From Circinella minor (Eukaryota; Mucoromycota; Mucoromycetes; Mucorales; Lichtheimiaceae): 64,000 nt of DNA. The stretch is taken from the NCBI GenBank assembly GCA_016758965.1, contig JAEPRB010000001.1, positions 496,001 through 560,000 on the forward strand, read 5' to 3'. The position numbers and the translations under genes are program-made. Below the pieces are notes generated by a model. It searched no databases. It was not told where the DNA came from and saw only the letters and a program-made list of their open reading frames with translations. Positions 57,172 to 64,000 of the stretch are shown here, in pieces. Each line of letters begins with the position of its first letter. The stretch's first letter is position 1.

Positions 57172-59232
57172 TTAAGATATTTCATATTCTTGTGAAAAAT
57201 AACTAGCAGCTGATTGTTCAGCCATACGCATGAATTGTTGTTGTTCTGATATTATATTACTTGATGCTGTCAGGATATTCTTTTTCTCAGCTAATAATCG
57301 TTTGGCCTATTTATTTATTTATTATTTTCCATTTAGCCGTTTTATTTTAATTTACTGCTGCCTTTTTCTTTCCGAATTTCATACATAAACATTTATGTAC
57401 TCACACGAGGTTCCCCACATCCCCCCCACCCCAACCCGTCTCCCATCACCAATCACTAAAGAAAAACAAATGGATAGTTTTTTGTTAAAGAAAAATATAT
57501 TTACCTCTTGAGTAACAAGATGTTGTAATGTATCGCGTGCATGCGGAACATGAATCGGCTCATTTTTCCGCTTTTGATCAATAATAAACATCTTAATGCC
57601 CTGAATTATGTATAAAAATTTCGATTTAATAAAAATGTTATCATCTTTAAATCCTTTTTACTGAAATATATATGTTTAATTCTATTAACACCCACTCCCT
57701 TTTTATCCCAACTCAAAAATTATATATTATATATAGGTATATTTACTTTGAAAGCAGCAGCACCTGCTAATATATCTAGAGTTAAATTTATATTTTGTTT
57801 TTGTTGATGAAGATATACAATTCTATAATAATCATAAATTTGTTCTGGTCTAGGGTATTCGAAATGTCTTTCATCTAAAAAAAATAAATTATATGATCAC
57901 AAAAAAAAGAAAAATGATTAATAAATAATAATAATAATTTATTTTACTACGTTAAAAAAAAAAACTTACGAGGTGGTGGTCTTAACAAGGTTAAATCTTG
58001 TTTTGATCTTTCATTATCAAATGGTTGAATAAGCCATTGTTGGGATTGGATTTTTGAATCTTTATTATTTAAATAAACATTACTTCCTTCTTTAAATTCA
58101 TGACCACTCTTTGATTATATATATATATATATAGTGAAAATGAATAGATATAAGTTTTGTTGTTGTTGTTGATGAAGATCTTAATTACGCCTCGTTCAAC
58201 CCCTCCCCGCCCCCCCCCCCAAAAAAAAAAAATAATTCATACCCGAATATCCAGAACTAAATGCGGAGCAACTTGCGGAAAAATATAACCGTCGCGGTAT
58301 TCCCAACGCTGATTTGCAGCCAACCCAGCTTTACGAGCATATTGTATAAGTGATTTGTCTTTCTTTAAATCCCCTGAAAAATAAAGAAATTAAATTCGAT
58401 AAATGTGTTGGTATAATGACAATGATTTCATTTTTAAATGAAAACAAAGAATCGTATACCAGAAAGAATAATTGACAATGAAAACAAATAGGCTAATAAA
58501 GAAACAAATCATTTTATACCTCCTTTTACATCCAATACTAAGTACGTACAATATATTTAAAGAATTTGTTTAGAATAAAGTTCCCCTTTTTCATATAAGA
58601 TCAAGAAATTGAAAGTGATAATAAAGAAACATACCAAGTCCAGATTTCTTATTAATTAAAAATCCATCTTCATGCATCCATAGCTACGTATTAACATAAA
58701 GGTTATTCATGAGATACGTATTACATTAATCAACTCGTCTTTTTTTTTTCTCTGCGATTCCACAATCAACTCGAATATAATACATTAAAAGTATAAAAGG
58801 GGTGTTTCTGCCTTACCCCCTTTGAAAACTAAAGTTAGATTACTTTACCTGATTAATACTATCTGTCATTTTCTATAACATTTTTAAATTTTTCATTTTA
58901 GTTTATATTTTTTTTACGCGAGCTCAAAAGAATAAATATATAGATGTAGTATGCCTCTACCTGAGTCCATGTAATAATATCAGCATTATTCTAATTTAAA
59001 TGATATTTAAGTTTTTTTTTTTGGTTATAAATTAATGATGTTGTTTTATATTTAAAATATAATAAAAAGGAGAAGGTTTTTTTCGATCAACTTTAAGGTA
59101 TCAAGAAAAGAAAAAAGAACTACGTATTTATTATTTTACCGTCATATCACCTCCATGAACATCTATTGCCATATTATGAGATCGTGTTCGAATAAAAAAG
59201 AAACCTGTTGGAAAAGTATCAGAAAATGTCAT
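57172..59232 (-). CDS. Ricin-B-type beta-trefoil protein with helical C terminus
   Basis: Nine exons on the minus strand: 59232-59140, 58990-58961, 58872-58849, 58683-58635, 58373-58243, 58108-57970, 57874-57747, 57600-57505 and 57306-57172. All join in phase to 274 residues. The start is the ATG of MTFSDTFPTGFFFI. Residues 1-140 form a beta-trefoil with three QxW motifs (NQLW ending at 51, NQRW at 89, SQQW at 134) and DGxxxNKxSG / RDGYIFPQ phrases. This resembles ricin-B-like proteins of fungi that bind carbohydrate or serve as interaction folds. Residues 165-274 are helical and charged (PRPEQIYDYYRIVYLHQQKQ, AKRLLAEKKNILTASSNIIS). There is no signal peptide, so it is probably cytosolic, which argues against a secreted lectin. 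The ligand is unknown. Confidence 0.8.
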
Positions 59233-59542
59233 GCTATTTTTTATATGAGAAAGGAAGAGGGGGGGGTGCAATAAAAAAAAAGAAAAGTGAAAAGAAAAGA
59301 AGAAATATGCATACTCACTTTTCTTTTAACATAATAAAATTTGACAACTCTTTTTTTAAAGGTCCGTATAAGGTTCTGATTGATTGAGCTTCCAGACAGA
59401 TTCATGCTAAATTGGTGTTTTATTATGAAAGTTGAAACAAATCCTTTTTTTTCCCTTTCTTTCTTGTCCTTTTTTTTTTCTTTCTCTCTCTTTCTGTCAT
59501 TTGCAACAACAACAAAAACAATACATAATTGAAATACAAAAT
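59233..59542. promoter_or_regulatory. Shared divergent promoter region
   Basis: 310 bases separate the start codons of the divergent beta-trefoil and membrane-protein genes. The right part is T/C-rich towards the plus-strand gene. No specific binding site was recognised. Confidence 0.5.
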
Positions 59543-60604
59543 ATGCCCCTTGGTATTAGTTATCTTATAGGTTCAGATGGAAGTCTTTTAAGACAAGTGT
59601 TAATGATACAAATTATTACTGGATTTATTGCTTGTTTTCTTATTTTTATTACAACAAATACTTCTGTCTATCGAATTTCATCTGGTATAAAATAATTACA
59701 CGTCTCTTTTTTTTTTTTTGGGTACTATAATATACGTAGTAAAAATGATATCATAGACTTTTGTATTTCTAAAACATTTTTTTCTTTATCACTATGCTTT
59801 ATGTTTATTGTAGTCTATGCCAATAACAATAATAATCAAAATAATAATAATCTGATACGATCATTACAACCATCATCAACTCCTTACACTATCATTAGTA
59901 CTATTTATTCAAAAGATGAAAAAGACGACGTTATTATTTTGAATTTCAAACAATGGATGCAAAGTATATCTCATTCAAATGTTGTTCAATCCTCACCATC
60001 CTCACCATGGATATTCCCAAAAGTATTAATTTTCCACACAAGTGTTTCAGCTAGTTTTACATCATTTTTCTCAATACATTCTGAAAAAAACAGTAACAGG
60101 TCAAATAAGAAAGAAGATTCTTCATTTTTATTATTACCGGAACTTGTACAATCTCCTAAAGTTTTAAGAGCCTTTGTGGATGATATTATTGATCATGGTG
60201 ATTTCGATATCGTAAAAAAGAATAAGGATAGAGAAGAACAGCAACAACAACAACAACAACAAAAATATGATTTATTAGTATTAGCAATAATGATTGAAAC
60301 CATCACAAATCATCGTGTTTCGTCATCGCCATCCATATTATCCATTCATCACCATCATCATGACACTATTATGAAATCAAACAATATCAATGAAAATATA
60401 ATATTATGGATTCATCCTTCTGTTACCATGGCGAATGGACATCTATTACGTGTTTTACCCGATATGGTACGCCGGAATAATGGTTTATGGTTACCTAGTT
60501 ATAGTAATAATATTTGCAAAACAACATTTTTTGGATTTGATGCTAGTAACCAAACAATTGTGAATTCTATTTTAATAGAACTATATACAACATGTCTACT
60601 ATAA
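59543..60604 (+). CDS. Unrecognised protein with N-terminal membrane anchor
   Basis: Two exons (59543-59684, 59814-60604) give 310 residues; the intron joins TCATCTG|GTATAA to TTGTAG|TC in phase. Residues about 18-38 are a hydrophobic segment (LMIQIITGFIACFLIFI) and probably a signal anchor. Next come an Asn-rich linker and a region with alternating strands and helices (PYTIISTIYSKDEKDDVIIL, PWIFPKVLIFHTSVSASFTS, YDLLVLAIMIETITNHR, NIILWIHPSVTMANGHLL). Gln and His runs break it. The strand pattern suggests a mixed alpha/beta domain, possibly enzymatic, but I recognise no motif. The type II topology is inferred. It converges with CSL4, with 282 bases between stop codons. Confidence 0.7.
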
Positions 60605-60886
60605 TTCTTTATCCTTTTTTTTTTTTTTGGTTACCAAAAGAAAAGAAAGAAAAATAAAAAGAGTTCTCTTTCAACAACCCAAGAATGATTCCATTTATTT
60701 AATTTTTTTAACTCTTGTTTGGGATAAAGTTTATCATAATGATAAAAAAAAAAAAAGAGTCTGAAAGCGTCTGAAACAGTAGTACAAGAATAATGTGTGA
60801 GAGAGGGTAAATAAACAATAATAATATTAATGAAAAAAAAATGTATTTACAAGGAAAATGATAAGTTGTTATTGTTTTTTTTTTCT

Positions 60887-61793
60887 TTAAAAAGGTTTGG
60901 CACATTTACGATATTCAATAGTTTTAGTTTTTGGACATTGCATTTCTTGCCATGAAATAGGTATCATTGTTGCACCTGCAACACTTGTTGCGAATATAAC
61001 ACCTAATTCATTTTTAGCAGTAGATAAATAATAAGATCGAGCATCACCTAATGAAATGACTTCAGCACGAACAATATCACCAGGTCGAAAAGAATTAATA
61101 ATTTTAACCTTGTCTTTTTCTACTGCGCGTACATCTTGTGTTCTAGATATATTATTAGTATTTTACTTTATATATAACCCTCCGGGTTTTCCATGTATAT
61201 ATATATATATATGATATATTGGGAGTTTTTTAAAAATCAAAAAACACTTTACCGAATAGTACCAGCGAAATCTTCTCTACAAGGTGTATCACCGACAACC
61301 ATAATAGCAATAAGTGCACTATGTGGTGCAACACGTATCACTTTACCGGTAATCTTTTTTTATATTTAAAAAAAAAATATCAGAGTGAATATATATATAC
61401 AAACCAAATGAAGATCTTGTATACGTAATGAGGTTTTTTAAATGAAATATATTACATACCACACTACCAACTTCTGGTACTGCTGATTGTTCTTTTTCAC
61501 GCGATACTGTCATGGTAGGTAACTAAAAGAAAAATAAAATAAGAATTCTTTTTTAGTTTTTGTAGCAATCGATCTATTTTTTTTTTTTTTTTTGATTTTT
61601 ATATAATCCGTGTTATGATGCAAATCTAAAAAAAAAAAACACTAACCTCGCCATCCATATTTGAATCAACAGATCTTAAACCGACTACACTAGCATATAA
61701 AATACCATCACGTTCATAAGTACCAGCACCTGAAATATAATCTTCTGCATATCCTAATCGTTGACCAGGAGTTACTGCTGTAATAGTTTCCAT
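60887..61793 (-). CDS. CSL4: Exosome complex subunit CSL4
   Basis: Four exons on the minus strand (61793-61647, 61522-61460, 61353-61253, 61142-60887) join in phase to 188 residues. The N-terminal domain begins with VTPGQRLGYAEDYISGAGTY, typical of Csl4. The S1 RNA-binding domain covers about 66-150 (VGSVITGKVIRVAPHSALI, FRPGDIVRAEVISLGDARSY). The C terminus has the conserved ELGVIFATSVAGATMIPISW and QEMQCPKTKTIEYRKCAKP, matching human EXOSC1 in order and spacing. Csl4 is a cap subunit of the RNA exosome in nucleus and cytoplasm and helps thread RNA to the nuclease. Length is near the animal protein (195 residues) and shorter than yeast Csl4. Intron-rich, as usual in this group. Confidence 0.95.
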
Positions 61794-64000
61794 AATTAAT
61801 TATATGTGTTTAAAGGGAAAAATATATATATATATATATAATCCAAAAAACAAATAAAAAAATGTTATGTAGCGGGTTTGGAAAAAAAAAAATCACAGTT
61901 GTCAAAAGCTCTTTCCTTGTATAAATTTATAGAATAAAATTTTTAAAGATGATTCAATATCACTAAAAGTTGTTGAGTATACTATTGTACTCTTTAAAAA
62001 AGATCTCTTTTTTTTTTCATGTAATAAGTCCAGTCTCCATTGCTTATGGCTACATACATTTATATTGTATAACTTTGTAGTCCATTAATAAGCTATATCT
62101 TTATACAAATATTACGTCTTAATTAACAAGAAAAAATTATTAGAATATAAGTTTAGGTATGAGATTTTTTTTGCTCAATTATTTAGAGAGTTTACTTAAA
62201 ATAGTTGTAGAATATTAATGCTACGTATTGACAAAAACAGGAATGAGTCTTTGCTTTGACAAAAAAGTTCCTTTCCTATAACAAAAAAAAAAAAAGTCTT
62301 TACTTATGACACAAATAATGTGTCGTTGTTCTGTGAGCCATATTTGGATATTAAATTATAATGTCGATAAAGATAACAATAATACTATTACTAATAATAA
62401 AGATAACAATAGAAATAATTATAATAATAATACGTAACAGCAAAATAATATCAAATAACGTGTAAATCATTAGTAAAACCTGTTCCAGTTTCACAAACAA
62501 TGTAGTAGTGGTGTATTTGAAAAAGCAGTAACATGAGTAAATAACATGTATACATATTTATATAGAGTTAAAGTTTTTGGTTTTTAGTAAATTATTTCCT
62601 ATAATCCAACGTCTGTTAAGACGTATCGTTGATCTGGCTCTAGAAGGAATTGTGTAAATATAAAAAAAAAATACCTTCAATGGGGATACGTAGGGAAAAG
62701 GTTGTAGAATGGGGGGGGGAGTCCTACGTAAGAACAAGTTATTGTTATTCAAATAATTTCTACGTATATAGTAGAAATCAGAAGGGTAGTAAAAACACCG
62801 GGTAGAAAGGAAATTTATACACAGAAGAGATGGAATTGTTTGGTGTAAACAATGTATAATGTGGTATAAAAATAAAATAAGCTAAAAAAAAATCTTGTTT
62901 ATGAATATTACTGCTAAAATTATCGTTCGTCATCAAGGGAGTTACGGTTGTGATTATTGTTATTTGTTGCTAATGCTTGTGATATCAACATTGTCGACAT
63001 TGTCATTGTAAAAAACGTGTGAATCCTCAAGAATTTCAGGCTAACCTAACTTGAAAACTTCATTATATTATACTTGTATGTCTCAATGATTTTCTGGGAA
63101 AAGAGGACAATGACGCTATGTGAAGAGACAAGATCCACTTAAATTAACAAGTAAAAACACTTTCTAAATTCTCATTGACCAAGTCATGCTGCTCGACATA
63201 GTGCAAAATGCGTGGTATCACCCACATCATTTCTCTACCCTGAGATAGTATACATAAAAAACAGATAAATCATTTTTTTTTGCGCATAGTAATTCAGAAA
63301 TCGAAACAGGTACTTCACAAAGCGACAATTATCCTTTCTCCTATTAAAAATAAAATATTATATATTATGTAAAAAGTTGTTAATGCTTCTATTCGTTTTT
63401 ATCATCCTGTTTACTTTCTTTCTTATACCTGCTAGTCTGTGTAATAGTGAAAAATAATAAAGAACAGTCGTAGGAAAAAAGAAAGGTTGATTAAAAATAA
63501 AAGAATGCAGGACTTGAATCCATTTTCCTTTTTCTGGGGGAACGAGTACAGTACAAGCTTTTTTTTTCCAAATTATTTGCGCCAAGGAGCAAAAAAAGCC
63601 TGTAGTCTATGCATGAAGGGAATAAATTAGGAGACTATTAAATTATATAAGAAAACAAGCTTTTGAATATTATTACTAAAAATAAAAATAGAATTTAAAT
63701 TAGTTATGTGTATGTATAAATTAATCTTTACTCGCGCTGAAATTTTACGTTCTCAATAGAATACGTATCTGGAAAACAAAGAAGCATCGTAACAAATAAC
63801 TTTAACAATTTCCATGGCTGAACCAAACGTATACAGTCTCATGGCGTAGACCTTCATGTCCAGACCATACTTTACAGAACCAAATGTGTACTGCTCAAAG
63901 TAAATCTCCAGACAAACCAGGACATATTGGGAAGTTGTAAGGCAGTTTTGTTGAAAGAAAAAGAAAATGAAAATCGCGTAGAAGTGAGATGGATTTTTTT
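61794..64000. other. AT-rich region to the window edge
   Basis: The first 200 bases are the CSL4 promoter and leader. Thereafter no exon series was supported. Near 63500-63600 and 63780-63990 base composition is a little higher and short open stretches exist on both strands, but nothing is recognised. A gene could start beyond the right edge. Confidence 0.4.

Noticed and set aside
59330..59405. Extra upstream exon for the beta-trefoil gene
   Set aside because: A donor and acceptor exist, but the family normally begins at the MTFSDTFPTG-type start, and the upstream peptide has no similarity to the fold.
63480..63560. tRNA-like phrase (GGACTTGAATCC) near the right end
   Set aside because: Only the T-arm-like string is present; no acceptor or anticodon stem can be folded around it.

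Overview
The window is nuclear DNA from a filamentous fungus, most likely of the Mucoromycota (Mucorales-like). It is AT-rich. Genes carry many short GT-AG introns with T-rich 3' ends. Proteins are rich in Gln, Asn and Ser codon runs. The transposon relics and the lineage-type multicopy family also fit that group. This assignment is inferred from style and gene content. I saw no tRNA gene, no complete rRNA gene, no CRISPR array and no bacterial-type operon.

Conserved single-copy genes I can rebuild are: a CBS-CBS/PB1 tail-anchored protein of the Mug70 type (7142-10834 +, 8 exons); a DP partner of E2F (11827-13308 +); a small single-pass membrane protein (19951-20563 +, 2 exons); a Ser/Gln-rich protein of unknown function (24573-25307 -); a Dnf1/2-class P4-ATPase flippase (34771-40053 +, 6 exons); a BSD-domain protein (50144-51722 +, 6 exons); a ricin-B/beta-trefoil protein (57172-59232 -, 9 exons); an unrecognised N-terminally anchored membrane protein (59543-60604 +, 2 exons); and the exosome subunit CSL4 (60887-61793 -, 4 exons). 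The genes run in different directions and are separated by large AT-rich spacers. The beta-trefoil and membrane-protein genes are divergent, and the membrane-protein and CSL4 genes converge.

The rest is repeat-rich. A TPR/F-box/LRR gene with Dia2/Pof3-like architecture is present twice in inverted orientation (515-2567 - and 52640-54684 +). Each copy lies in a duplicated arm of about 3.1-3.2 kb, and the arms enclose about 49 kb. A second repeat (B) flanks the two arms on opposite sides. Between them are relics of a MULE transposase (26.9-30.5 kb), several MITE-like elements with terminal inverted repeats and TA or longer target duplications (14952, 31826, 40475, 41743, 55822), and a truncated pogo/CENP-B-type transposase (44324-44927).

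A cluster of four broken copies of one multicopy gene family lies at 42884-48312. It has the recurrent core DLLF...EAGK...CPKTLRDML. One copy is interrupted by about 80 bp that I recognise as a fragment of large-subunit rRNA. The inverted F-box arms, the rRNA insertion and the unnamed family are the points most worth follow-up.
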